Below the pieces are notes generated by a model. That model did no database searches, was not told the origin of the DNA, and saw nothing but the letters and a program-made list of their open reading frames with translations. Position numbers and translations under genes: made by a program. From NCBI GenBank assembly GCA_003194525.1, contig NBIV01000090.1, positions 1 to 64,000 on the forward strand: a stretch of DNA of 64,000 nt, written 5' to 3'. This document shows, piece after piece, positions 20,796 through 31,272 of the stretch; positions within the stretch are counted from its first letter, which is position 1, and every line of letters starts with the position of its first letter. The DNA comes from Gracilariopsis chorda (taxonomy: Eukaryota; Rhodophyta; Florideophyceae; Gracilariales; Gracilariaceae).

Positions 20796-21992
20796 AGAGA
20801 ATTCATGATGAAGAATAACACTATGAAGAGGAGAATGCAGAAAAAGAACGTAGAAAAAATTACGACGAACAACAAATTTGGTTTCATTCAGAAGCTTTCG
20901 CAAGATCTATCACCGATATGTGAAGTTCAGAATACTGAGTACAAGTTATCTCGACGAAAGACTCTCACTTGGTTGGGATTGTCGGAGTTTATTCGCGGGG
21001 ATGAAGTATGGGATTCGATGTAGTCAGTATTAGGTCTTCGCGTTATAAGTTCAAGCGGAGGAAGTTTGGTACTAATCATGAGGAGTTGGATTTCTTATAC
21101 CATTTTCGCCTGCTGGTCGCTCGCTTTCGTTGCGATGTTTCCTGATCTAAGGAAGGGAATGTGTAGAGCAATACGTATGAGCACATACCCTCCACGTGAA
21201 GTGAAACATGAATGATTCAGTACCGACATGGCATCGGTTAAACCCAGTTATGAGTGGAACTTCGGAAGTTTAGGTGAAACTGGATTTGATTTACACTTGA
21301 TGTTTTTGGAACCTTCACGATTAATTTTTATGATAAATGGAATAGATGAACGCGTGGTTAGCGTATGGAAATTGTTAATGAATGGCATGATTCACACGCG
21401 TCATGTTGCGCCGTGGCCGTCCGTGCCACGCAGCGACACAAATTTGTGGAGCAAAAGTGGGGCACAATACAGTAGTAGTATTCTTGGTTTTATTATAGTA
21501 AATTTCAGTTGTAACTCGACTCTAGTTTTATAGCCTGCGCAACGTCATTAATGCCCTTCTGGAGTCTCACAGCGTTCGGTCTCGTGACGCTCACCCATAC
21601 AGTATTAACAAGTGCCGCAGAGCTGTCTTACCCTGTGGGATCGCCCATTGCTTACTGTTTTACCGTATTGGCTACTTTTATTTGTGGGAAAATATATCCG
21701 TTCCTCACAGTATTGGGTTTTTCCGTGCTGGCTGAGTAGACAACACCCCCATTGACAGGTTTCTTTCGGCGTTTTGCACGACCAGCCGAGTTGTGACCCT
21801 TTCCTTGGTTCTTTCCCCCTTTCTTCCCTTTTTCCCTTTGGATTCTGCGTGGACCGAAACAATGCCTACACGAATCCGTGCACTCAGGCAACCAGTTTGT
21901 AGCGTGGATCTCGGTAACACCTCTGTCGTTATAGCAAGAAATCACGTAGGTTTTCCACCCGAAGACCGTGTGGTGCGAAGGACCCTGTCGCT
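20796..21992. other. Unassigned stretch before element E
   Basis: A 72-codon plus frame at 20805-21023 is basic at its start and ends in RRKTLTWLGLSEFIRGDEVW. I recognise no family. The rest is AT-rich with short anonymous frames. It may hold the LTR, leader and gag of element E (a minus-strand reading near 21652-21945 is lysine-rich but unassigned). No gene is supported. Confidence 0.4.
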
Positions 21993-22448
21993 GTGCCTAC
22001 CTTGCAAGAGACTAACGACGCAAACACCTTGAGAGGATCACCAATCCAGGGATATTGCTTGAAGAGAGTAGGGGATGGAGTGCAACACGTAATACGGGGC
22101 GTTTCCAAAGACTTTTTCATGCTTATAAATGAGTCAAAGACCCTGCTAAACCTTTTCGTTGTTGCTGATCCATCCACTGGCATGACTGCCGGTTTCAAGA
22201 GCTTGGAGAGTGTTCAAGCTTGCATAGACATGAGAAATCATACGGTGACTATAACTGCCAGAGATAAGAAGTCTATTTCAGATCTCGATTATGATGAACT
22301 TTATTATGGTGTGGAAAGCTGCAAAACCAGTACTGCTGATTTTAGATCAAGCTCAGAGATATATCCATCACTTTGCAGATCAGAAAGTGACGAGGAAAGG
22401 AGGTTCTTGTGGCTCTTCTGTATGAGATTGAATGTAGTTCAACTGTGA
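21993..22448 (+). pseudogene. Protease-region remnant of element E
   Basis: A 151-codon frame directly upstream of the RT frame. The block SLESVQACIDMRNHTVTITARD resembles the end of a gypsy protease fold (the segment after the flap), and acidic sequence follows. An active-site D-T-G was not found. A nearby SVDLGNTSVVIARNHVGF near 21900 in another frame may be its remnant (DLGN). The assignment rests mainly on order. Confidence 0.45.
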
Positions 22449-22525
22449 ATTGCATAACTGATTATGAAGAAATATTGTGACAACCTTTAAAAGAAGATGA
22501 AGATATTTATACTGAAGCAACAAAG

Positions 22526-23320
22526 GTGTATGTGATGAATCTAGCCGAAGAAGATGAAGATCGTCTTAAATCGGTATTTATCGTGACAGCGGGCAAACAT
22601 CTCCCTCAAAAGGCACAAAGTCAGCCTACGTCAACATTCAGAGATTCCAAGGCCATTGCTTTGCTTTTGATAGACCTCAGGCCTTCTGATGTTCCAGTAG
22701 GACATGCTTCTGAGCTATACGATTTGAAACCCTTAGCCTTTCGGGCGAGACGTCTCCCACCGCTGCATGATGACTCCATCAGAACGGAGATTCATAATAT
22801 ACATCGTGCGGGAGTAATTGCGCCAGCGAACGCTACTTGCTCCTTCACCATCGTAATAAATACAAAGAAAGACATGAGCCGAAGATTTTGCGTAAAATGC
22901 TATGCACTGAACGCAAAATCAACGTCCGATCGCTGGCCATTGCCACGCAGAGGAGACTTATCTGTTGATCTTTGTGGATTTTTGTTTTTCATACCTTTAG
23001 AACTGTATTCAGGATATTGGGAAGTGAAGATTTTTGAGAAATGCAAAGAGACGAAAACTATTCTCTGAAAACTTGGTACATTCAAGTTTGAAGCAATAAT
23101 ATTTAGATTGATGAACGCATGGGCTGCATTTCAGAGAATGGTGGACACCGTTCTGGAAGATTTATTTTTTGTTTGTGTTTACTTGGACGTAATTTTCATA
23201 TACACTAAAAATATGGAGGATCATTTGATGATTTGCGCAAAGCAATCAACAAATCTGTCTCGTATGGGTTATAAGTGTAGGTTTTCACAGCTTAGAATGA
23301 AACTCTTGGTATAAATTGTC
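22526..23320 (+). pseudogene. Reverse transcriptase remnant, element E
   Basis: The gypsy RT blocks are visible but decayed: an RRLPPLHDDSIRTEIHNIHRAGVI lead-in, TKKDMSRRFCVKCYALN (normally an RFCVDYRALN type), LELYSGYWEVKI (normally DLxSGYWQ), FRLMNAWAAFQRMVD (normally FGLxNAPATFQ), and VYLDVIFIY where YLDD is expected. A TGA near 23066 interrupts. With both catalytic blocks changed the enzyme cannot be active. Confidence 0.75.
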
Positions 23321-24000
23321 GATAAGAACGATTTTGCGACAGATCCGAACACGATAAACGATACACGGAAAGCTGCATGTCCGAAATCTGCAAAGCAGCT
23401 GACAAAGTTTCTAGGACAGCCCAATAACTATCAATAACTCATATCTAGGATTTCTGAAGCACTCAATGCCTTGCTTTAGTCCACATCACCCAATGACACC
23501 AGAAATGGAAGACAGTTTCTGAATTTCGAAGCAAAGTTAGTAGAACGCCCTGTTCTAAGATTTCCAAAATTGGACTAGCCCTCATGCTTAAAGAGGAGGG
23601 TTCCAGTCTTTCTATGAGAGAAGGTCGACCTCAGAAGAAAGAAGACTAACGCCATGCTACACAGGGTGATATTCATACAATGACAGCCACTGAGAGACGC
23701 TGCTCTGCCTGTTAACGCAAACCTTTAGCAGATATACTTTCATTGAAGAACTTTTGTGTCTATTTGCAGTCCAGTCTCCCATTCAAGCTCATCACGGACC
23801 ACCATGCTTTCAAGTATGCAGTTAGAGAGCGGGTTATTTGTAGAATGCGGGCAACTTGGACGGCTTTTTTTCGAACAGTGAATCTGACATAAAGTAATCG
23901 CCAAAGACGAGTGACTACGTTGAAGATTACTTTTCCTGGATATAAATATTTGCAAGACGACAAAACGAGGAAAGCGCACTATCAGTTTCTTTGGAAGGGC
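23321..24000 (+). pseudogene. RNase H region remnant, element E
   Basis: Connection-domain sequence (AKQLTKFLGQPNNYQ near 23390-23430) is followed by scattered frames, with LITDHHAFKYAVRE near 23790-23830 matching the conserved TDHxxLxxL block of Ty3 RNase H. Stops and frame changes are frequent. Confidence 0.6.
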
Positions 24001-25163
24001 CAATTTTCGAATAACTGGAACAATTTTTTATCGATACAGGTAATCATATCTTGGGATTGAGTGTGAAAACTATCGATCAGTTGCAGCGTCCCACGATTAA
24101 GAGGAATGTTAATCATTATATGGTATGTAGTGACAGACTGTTTTGTGGACCAAAAAAGGGCTTGTGTTGATACCAGAAGTAAGAACCCGATTGCAAATCA
24201 TGAAGAGTTTTCAGGATGCCATTTTCCACTGGTACCTTGATAGCACCAAGCAGTTGCTGTTAGAGCGCTACTAGTTTCCGTGTGTATAAAAGCATGTTGC
24301 GTAGTATGTAAGTAGCTGAGATGGGTGCCAGTCAGCAAAGAGTGTTTTATCGTAGAATACCACGCTCCAATACCCTTTGACTGGTATGCTTCGTACGTTG
24401 TCTAGTGATGTTGTGGGAGGTTTCCCTAAAACATTTCAGAAGCATCGATTCTTTTCGTGAGAGTAGAGCATACGACGGATTGCCAATTGCGAGGGACACA
24501 ACTGCATTAACTGCCGAGTACGTGATTGAATTTCTAGAAGATGGTATCATGCCATCATCTGGTCCACCTTGTATCGTGATTTCTTATGTTTTAACTAGTT
24601 TCACTGCTAAAGATCTATCAGAATTCATCAAATGAAACGGTATCATATGGAAAGTAGTAATGGCGTATGCAACAGTGTCTAATCGCAAGGCCAAACGGAT
24701 GATTGGCACTGTGGAGAAGGCTATGAAGAAGAATATCTTAGAGCTCCCAGAACCTTGAGGTAAGATTTGATTTGAAACAATTTAAGACGTACCCCCACGC
24801 ATGTCGCAAACTTTTCCGTGTACTCTTGTCATAAACTGCGATGAATCACGTTGTGGTGCACAATTGGTTTCTGCTATGCTTCAAAGAGCCAAACCGGCCA
24901 TGATGCCTTCAAAACCACAGCGAGCAGCTGCAGATAACTTATTTCAATTAGGGCACCGAGTTCCAGTAAATCGTGTAGCAAGCCTAAACAAAGGCAAGAG
25001 ATGGCATTTGTGTACGTCTAATTTCTATGGTCCTTGTACTATCAGTAGGGCTAAACACCCTGCATATGTCATAACTTCAGAACATGGGAGGGTGAGCAGG
25101 AGTCCTATTCATGCCTTAGGCCTCGTAATCTTCAAACCAAGACTATCATGTATAAGAGATTAA
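24001..25163 (+). pseudogene. Integrase remnant, element E
   Basis: A middle part at 24405-24635 shows an integrase-core-like TALTAEYVIEFLEDGIMPSSGPPCIVISYV (normally ending in a SDNG-type block), followed by AYATVSNRKAKRMIGTVEKAMKK near 24663-24735, the glutamate region (normally HPQxNGxxER). The last frame, 24801-25163, carries the integrase C-terminal fold with LGHRVPVNRVAS, FYGPCTISRAKHPAYVI and HGRVSRSPIHALGLVIF, which is well preserved. Catalytic residues are mostly lost. Confidence 0.65.
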
Positions 25164-26645
25164 GGTGCATCAGTAAATAAGTATTGGGTGCCTATTCGAA
25201 ACGCAAAAATTCACTTAGGTAGTTTATTGAGAATTATGACGAACAAGGGTACGGCTTATCCTAACGCTGCAGGGCCTAGTCAAAAATTGATCATCTCAAC
25301 CTCACTGGCCTCACTGCGACGCATATTACGCTGGGTATGTTTATCACTACAATTAAGAGGACTTCGAGGAACCGTGAAACGCTATAACTAGTTTCCGAGT
25401 TTCAATGGACTCAAGAAACTCGAACTAGTACCAAAACACTTTTGCAGCAAATGTGGGAAAAATACTAAACGATATGGCTCCATACATTCAATTATATGAT
25501 CAAAATCAGCATCGATTACCAAAGTACATAAGACAGCCCCAGTTTCATGCAAAGTAAGAATATAGACGTCAAACAGAAGGTAAAAAACACCAGTAAGACG
25601 AATTGAGTGACGGGGCTCATGAAAAGGTTCTTGGCTAGCACCTCCCTGATAAAGAGGATTTTTGAAGATCACAGAGATCTGGAAAACGAGGTGTAGGGAT
25701 TCCAAACTTTTCAAAGGCATTCTAATACACCTAAAACAATTCCCGGTATTCGTAACTGACGAAAAAGTGGAGAGCATGCAACCCTTTACATAAAGCTGCG
25801 AGGAGACATAGGCCGCTAACTTCATGGAAACTTATGTGTTGTTCGTGATGCATACAGCTCGTACTCCCAAATAATTCGATTAAACACTCAATGACTACCA
25901 GTTGACATTCTTATATAAAGTCCTGAGGTCTTGAAACACGACTTATACACTTCCGAAATTGCCATTATCCTCTTGTCCGTACCGAAATTAGATTTTCTGG
26001 ATTCGATCAAGAAATGGAGCATCGATTTAGTAGAAGAAGTACTAAATATACGAAGGGCATAAAAATCAATGGCGTGCTCGCACTGAGTAGTTTCGTCCAC
26101 ACCATAAGGGTATTTGTTTTTAATGCTATCGTTTCAATCACTTAGAAGTACTCCGCCAGCGTATCGTAGCCCACTTCGTCTTTTACTGAAGGAGTCAATC
26201 CTAAACGACAGAGATCACTGAACGCATAATTGTTCCATGAACAACCCTCGGAGAACATCAGAATATGCGAATCAAGTAGTTGCCAGAACTATTCTTTCGG
26301 AAAACGGTCTTCATTACCATTGGAGCAACTTTTAACCAAATGACTCAGCCCTACCCAGCCATCGACAATGTTATAGTTCTGCACATCTCCTTCTCTAGAG
26401 TACCTGAAGACAACGGGGTGTATGTAATTGACAGAATTTGCCTTTATTATCTTTTTGTGAATTCAATGATCAGAGCGGGGCTTCACAAACCGTATTCCTA
26501 GCATTTGGTTTGGTTTGAGCCATCTCTGTCTTTTGGTACTTTGGCACTATATGTCAAATTTAATTAAAAGTATGCAAAGGGACTAGAACCTCACTTAAGT
26601 ACGTCTCAGTCAATACAAACCCGGTTTACAGTATACATACTGTGG
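25164..26645. other. Unassigned 1.5 kb downstream of element E
   Basis: Short frames only. A minus frame at 25388-25825 (145 residues, cysteine- and leucine-rich) and a plus frame at 25188-25391 have no family I recognise, and both are within the range expected by chance. I see nothing supportable; it may be flanking or LTR sequence of element E. Confidence 0.4.
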
Positions 26646-26888
26646 GTGTCATGTTGCACGAATTGACGACACCAGATGACATCAGCCCTTTTTGTACCCT
26701 TCTTTGCTAGAGAGTAGCTTGAAAATATGTTCGTAGCTCGAGAGTACCAGCACTGGTGTGTAATGCCAATAGATCGTAGACCGAAAAGGGTTAATAGTAA
26801 CGTGAGTACGGTGGCGGCAGGCACAAGAAATGCACGGCCTCGACTAAGGCAAGGTGGAAATAGATGATGATAAAAGCGTACGCAGGAC
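26646..26888 (+). repeat. Dispersed repeat R1, copy 1
   Basis: About 240 bases closely match 42070-42311, with shared stretches such as gtgtcatgttgcacga, gtagctcgagagtaccagcac and aatagatgatgataaaagcgtac. Both copies end at the same point (acgcagga or acacagga), which suggests a defined element end. No coding potential was recognised; it may be a small non-autonomous transposon or LTR piece. Confidence 0.85.
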
Positions 26889-27306
26889 AGCGGCCCACTA
26901 GCAGCGGTAGAAAAGAACAATGGTGATAACAGATGCGCGACCAAAACCTTAGGTCTAGCGCAATAGGGATGCAAACGTTTCCACTGAACACGCACAACCA
27001 AAGCCTTAGGTCTAGTGCGTGGCTTGGAGCTAAGTAGTAGACCGGCTGAACTCGTAACAGACCGAGGCAGCCGAGTCACTTACGGTGTGCAGGAGACCGA
27101 GCTGCACGGTTATGCAGGGAAAGTAGGTTAGAGTAGTGTTGGATAAAAGGGGGAGCAGACAGCTCTAATAGAAGGTGCGGCTCGCCGAAGCAAGAAGAAG
27201 TGGTCTGGCCCGAGTTGGCGTACAGTCCGCCGACCTCGGGCTTTTATAGACGATTAGGCTAGGCGCATTATCTCTAGCTATACATATTAGGTCTAGGTAA
27301 TAACTC
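26889..27306. other. Non-coding stretch with a GC-rich hairpin
   Basis: No gene. An inverted repeat with 7-bp outer arms at 27208-27214 and 27235-27241 has a nearly paired interior and is followed by ttttatag. Because this is eukaryotic DNA I do not call it a terminator. Confidence 0.4.
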
Positions 27307-27444
27307 ATGACAAGCTGTCAAGGGACACTTTCCTGCCATGAAAAACAGGTTGGCAAAGGCACTGTTCGTCTTACGGTATCTTTTGTCTATATAATACCCT
27401 CCGATGTCACCGGTCAGCTTCAATACTCTTGTTACAACAACAAC

Positions 27445-27873
27445 ATGATGGCACATCCAGTTGCAACCTTGATCATTCGCGAAATGACAGATGATTCTAG
27501 TTCGTCACATCATTCCGTTCTATACTACCCTTTTATGGATATGGAGGCTGCGGAGTCCGATGACACGTATCCAGTCATGATTGCAACTACTGCACAAGAT
27601 GCTAGCGATGGCATCCCTTCCAGCATCAGGCGGTTTAGTTGGTGCAACGATTTACTAGTAGAGTTGGAGGAAATACTGCGTCGCATATCTGACAATGAGA
27701 CCACGATGGAAAACTAGTATACCAAGTTCAATGATATTATCGCCCAGGCCCCCACTTTTTATGTGCGCGGACTGTTGAATGGCCTGGTGTTTGCGGCAAA
27801 ATGTTGTAGTCTGAACAAAGTTGCTCGGCTGCATGTACTTCTACCTTTAGTCGATACCTGTCTAGACAAATAA
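27445..27873 (+). pseudogene. Unknown small reading frame broken by one TAG
   Basis: From the methionine at 27445 a frame runs 90 codons to TAG at 27715-27717. It then stays open in the same frame with ordinary protein-like composition (YTKFNDIIAQAPTFY, LLNGLVFAAKCC, LLPLVDTCLD) to a TAA at 27871-27873. The first part is rich in serine and acidic residues and includes a LLVELEEILRRI helix. I recognise no family. It could be a gene with one nonsense change or a retroelement fragment. An in-frame methionine exists further up at 27307. Confidence 0.35.
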
Positions 27874-28770
27874 ATTTCCTTCCATGCGTCGTGTCAACAT
27901 AGTATTTTCTGTAGGGGTGCAGTGCTGACTGGGGTACGATTTAGGGGCAGGGCGAAGTGCAGCAAACTGGCTGGTGCGATGAGGCGCTGCGGGAGGTAGT
28001 GGCGGCATTGGATCAGTGGGCGTTCCGGCGCGAAGAACTGCAAGCGCCAGAATAGTCAAGGTGGGTGCGCAGGCGCGCAGCAGCGCACAGAAGCTGAATG
28101 TCTTGATTTGCTTTGCCAGGTTGAACGACTCCGTATAATTCTTGCCGCACAGATGGCATTGCATCGAGGATGACTTCGAGTGCCGTCCGGAGTAGCTTGA
28201 TTTGCTCACCGCCAAACGAAGCAGACGCGACAGCTGTGCGTTTTGTTGCATACGCTCACACTAAGCCCCACCACCACCTGCGACGTTATTTGCTACGGCT
28301 ACTGCTGCTGCTGCTGCTGCTGCACCCTTCAGCGTGGGCAAGTTTGGCATGCTCAGGAACTGGTGCAACAGTTGCGATGAACATGTTGCAGGCGATGACA
28401 ACAGGTCCATCTCTGCCTCTACCTTTTAAAAGTAGCGTGCGTCTGTGTTTACATCAGCGGAACGAGTCGAGCAAGCCGAGGTTTCCACGGCAAACGCTAA
28501 CCGAGCGTGCTCAAAGTGTGCCTGCGGCTGATGGTGCTTTTGTGACGGTAGTTGTGAGGACAGTGGCTGAAAATGCTGAAAATGCTGGGGAAGCGGAGGC
28601 GCTGAGAGATACCTGGGGTTGAAGTAGCGAGAGGCGCCTGGGGTGGAAGGGGCGAGAGGGGGGTTGGCCCTTAAAATGAGATCGAATTTCATATGAACTC
28701 CATCCCATCCCCGCCTTTTCCACCTAAGGCAACTGCAGTGGGGGAAAGTGTCTGAAATCTATCTAGGGCA
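27862..28770 (-). pseudogene. Degenerate C2H2 zinc-finger repeat R2, copy 1
   Basis: On the minus strand the left part encodes MQCHLCGKNYTESFNLAKQIKTF, a classic C2H2 finger start (C-x2-C-GK-aromatic) whose two zinc histidines are replaced by glutamine and phenylalanine. The rest, toward 28770, is proline-, serine- and glutamine-rich with several stops. Bases 28154-28770 match 42312-42893 over their length, so this is a dispersed gene-like repeat. It probably descends from a zinc-finger gene family. Confidence 0.6.
28302..28323 (+). repeat. (CTG)7 microsatellite
   Basis: Seven perfect CTG units lie inside repeat R2. The second R2 copy near 42459-42479 has a shorter, interrupted version, so the array expanded after duplication or contracted in the other copy. 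Confidence 0.9.
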
Positions 28771-28950
28771 ACAGCAGGGGTTGGAAATGGCTGAAAGTGC
28801 CTCACACATACACTAACATTATTGAGAAAGATGATTGAGTCAGCGAGAGAAATACGAAATGATAATGAAAGCGAGGAGTATTATGACCAGGAAACGAAAA
28901 ACAGAAGATCAATGCGCTGCGAGACAGGCAGAGAGGGGACGAGTAGTGTG

Positions 28951-29047
28951 CAGTTGTGTACCATGTCGCAAAGGCGTGAAGAACAGTGCTTAGCAGTTGT
29001 GCAGCATGTCGAAAAGTCGTGAAGAATAGTGCTTAGCAGTTGTGCAG
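28951..29047 (+). repeat. 43-bp tandem repeat, two full copies and a partial third
   Basis: Units at 28951-28993 and 28994-29036 differ at a handful of positions, and 29037-29047 begins a third. Non-coding surroundings. Confidence 0.85.
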
Positions 29048-29204
29048 AACGCTGTAGGAGGCCAAAAGAGTAGTGTGCATCTGTACAACGAGGTGACAGA
29101 CCGAAGGAGTAGTTTGCATTAATGGAAGACTGGGAGGATCCAGGAATTGATAAACTGAGAGAGTGACACGCTTGTATCCAATAGGGCGTCGCAAAAATAA
29201 AAAT

Positions 29205-29285
29205 TCACTTGCTGCAAGTTTGTCGTTTTGCAGCGGGGTTCTGGTACCCGCTGCAGAACGACAAACGCTGATATCCAGTAAGTGA
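29205..29285. repeat. Long imperfect hairpin upstream of the PIF-like transposase
   Basis: Inner arms 29218-29237 and 29247-29266 are 20 bp with one mismatch around a 9-base loop. Outer arms 29205-29214 and 29276-29285 add 10 bp with one mismatch, after unpaired bases. The whole could fold into an approximately 80-base stem-loop. It lies about 120 bases before the transposase frame and may be a transposon subterminal repeat or a small-RNA precursor. Confidence 0.75.
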
Positions 29286-29402
29286 CAAGCAACCAACTCT
29301 CCTTTTACGAATATCAGACCCAACCCACCTCCATCTAACTACCGTCTCCTCAGCTGTTCCACATTACTAACTTCGACAACATGCACTGCCATATCTTTCA
29401 GG

Positions 29403-30569
29403 ATGAGAACTGACACAAAGCTGTTTGTTATGCTCTTTCTTCTCGTTACTATGTGGTGGAATACAACCATGTTTCGTTTGAACACAGTTTACGCTCTTCA
29501 ACCGCAACGGCGCATCTCGAAAAAGAGAAAGTTGAAACGAGTCGGGTTAAAAAAAAGTATCCACCCTCAAGTCGGCACGGAATGATATGAATTGCTATCC
29601 TGTGGTAAAGATGACAATTTTATCGTTCATTTGAACGTTAAAAGATGGCGGTTCTTCCACTATCTTCTTCCTCAAATTGAGAGCGTGCGTCAAACCTGTG
29701 AATATTATTCCCCATATTCCAAGCATGGGAAGAAGAGAGGACGAAAAGCAGATTTGCGATCAGTGGAACTTCTGGGATTGGTACTGTGGTATGTGAGAAC
29801 AGTGGATGTTATGTACTCGCTTTGCCCAATATTCGGCCTTGTGCCGTCTAGCGTGAGTGCGTGGTTAAAATACGGATGAATGTTGATGTTGAGAGCTCTA
29901 AAAGCCGGAACCATACCGGAAGCTCGAATAGAATGGCCAAGTATAGTGAAGATGCAGGATTCTGCAAGAACTCTGGAGCAGTCAAAACCCGAAGCAGCCA
30001 TATATTTGAAGGGAGTATTTGGCGTTGTTGATGGCGGCCGTTTCCGTTGCGCAAGTTACGATGATTCTAACCTCCAGAACTCTTACTTCGAAGGACATAC
30101 GCAGAATACAGAGGTTGAAAACCTGTTCGTGTGGAACTTCTATGAGGAAATCATCCATGCAGCCATCAACTACCCAGACTCATGACACGATTCGAAAATA
30201 GCAGGAGTTTCTGGTCTATACTGGCCACGATTATCTGACGAGGTCACGCCACCGGGATACGCAATCATCGGTGATAGTACATTTGCAGCCAACATAACAG
30301 TAACAAACGGGAAGTTGTTGCGCTCTAGGAAGTCGAACGAAGCAAAACAGGTGCCGAGGTCTATAGAGATGGCGGCAGTAGACTGTGTACTTGAGAAAAT
30401 ATATCCCGCTTACCGCCAGACTGCGGAGTGGGGTGTGAAAGCCTTAAAAATTCCTTTTTGAAGACTTCGTACAATACTGCCAGCTGATAGTGGAAGACGG
30501 TTTGATATAATTGCGATTTGCTGTCACCTAATGAATTATCGAACACGTACAATTGGACTTAATGAGATA
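29403..30569 (+). pseudogene. PIF/Harbinger-like DDE transposase, open except for four TGA codons
   Basis: A single frame of 389 codons, terminal TGA included, has no frameshift and no TAA or TAG. It is interrupted internally by TGA at 29583-29585, 29877-29879, 30183-30185 and 30456-30458. The DDE superfamily (DDE_Tnp_4-type) core is visible: first aspartate in GVFGVVDGGRF, an NYPDS-x-HDSKIAG block where x is the third TGA and tryptophan is the usual residue, second aspartate in YAIIGDSTFAAN, and glutamate in TAEWGVKALK. An N-terminal basic stretch (RRISKKRKLKRVGLKK) could be DNA binding. Such transposases cut and paste their element. It is a decayed copy unless TGA is recoded. Confidence 0.75.
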
Positions 30570-30624
30570 CGGTGAGTGTTCGAGGTATGAAAATGTTGCG
30601 GATGTAGTTGGTGGTTTCACTTAC
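30570..30624. other. Downstream flank of the transposase
   Basis: Short non-coding interval. I did not find a terminal inverted repeat partner for the upstream region. Confidence 0.3.
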
Positions 30625-31002
30625 CTGCAATATATACAACCCCCTTTTCCTAGTAAGCAGTAGCAGTAGTCTCTTGTAGGCGCAATCCGTGCATTGGTAC
30701 GCATGCACATCAACCTTTGCTACTTCCCCCGAGCGGGCGACATAATCTAGATGTTTCTTATCCGACTCTTGGTCATGTTCTTCCTGTACAGCGGCGTCCT
30801 TGGCAGCCTCTCGCTCACGCTACTTAATGCGTTGTTGCACGACACCATCAAACAGCAACTTGGCATGCACCTCATGCAGACGTAAAGCTGCTGTGGCTGC
30901 CATGGGCGCTTGTTGCATGTAGTTATGCTCAATTTCATGCGTCACTTGTTGAGCGCAGCTAAGAGTTCCCAAACCCCCCAATGAGAACTCTGACAATACC
31001 AC
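30625..31002 (-). pseudogene. Unknown minus-strand exon-like frame with internal TAG and a splice donor
   Basis: From the methionine at 31000-31002 the frame reads 60 codons (HEIEHNYMQQAPMAATAALRL and similar) to TAG at 30820-30822. It continues with coding-like composition (REREAAKDAAVQEEHDQES, VDVHAYQCTDCAYKRLLLLL) to CAG followed by GTAAGT at 30624-30619, a canonical 5' splice site. The QCTDC pair could be part of a zinc-binding site. I recognise no family. It may be a host gene with a nonsense change or an exon of a transposon-captured gene. Confidence 0.35.
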
Positions 31003-31272
31003 GTCACATAACGACGAGAAAGAAAATAGTAAAGAGAAGTCCGGAAAAAAGAGAAGAAAACTCGTACAAAGTGCACCGTAACCCGCATGTCTGCATTCCG
31101 TACTCCTAGTAACAGCTTATAGAATCTTCAGCAACAGTGCCAAGACAAACTGGAAATAATAGCCGGTTTACCATCTTCTCACTTCATGCCTTCGTATCAA
31201 ACCTTGCTTTGACATCGGATTCACATGCCCGTTTTCATTGCTTGGGGCGTCATTCTCGTTTTCCTTTCCCGT
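31003..31272. other. Intergenic, nothing recognised
   Basis: AT-rich sequence between the small minus-strand frame and the end of the cohesin pseudogene. No feature is supported. Confidence 0.4.

Larger units (their letters stand above)
21793..25163 (+). mobile_element. Old Ty3/gypsy element E
   Basis: Weak but ordered domains on the plus strand are a protease-like region near 21870-22300, RT at 22526-23320, RNase H near 23400-23990, and integrase from about 24050 to its C-terminal end at 25163. Nearly every domain has stops and altered catalytic residues, so it is older than elements A and D. LTRs were not recognised. The stray chromodomain at 20314 could belong to the same lineage. Confidence 0.7.

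Noticed and set aside
25388..25825. 145-codon minus-strand frame as a gene
   Set aside because: No domain, no start context or promoter, and its length is within chance in a 64-kb window.
27208..27250. GC hairpin followed by T-rich sequence resembling a bacterial terminator
   Set aside because: The window is eukaryotic, no gene ends here, and the stem is short with mismatches inside.
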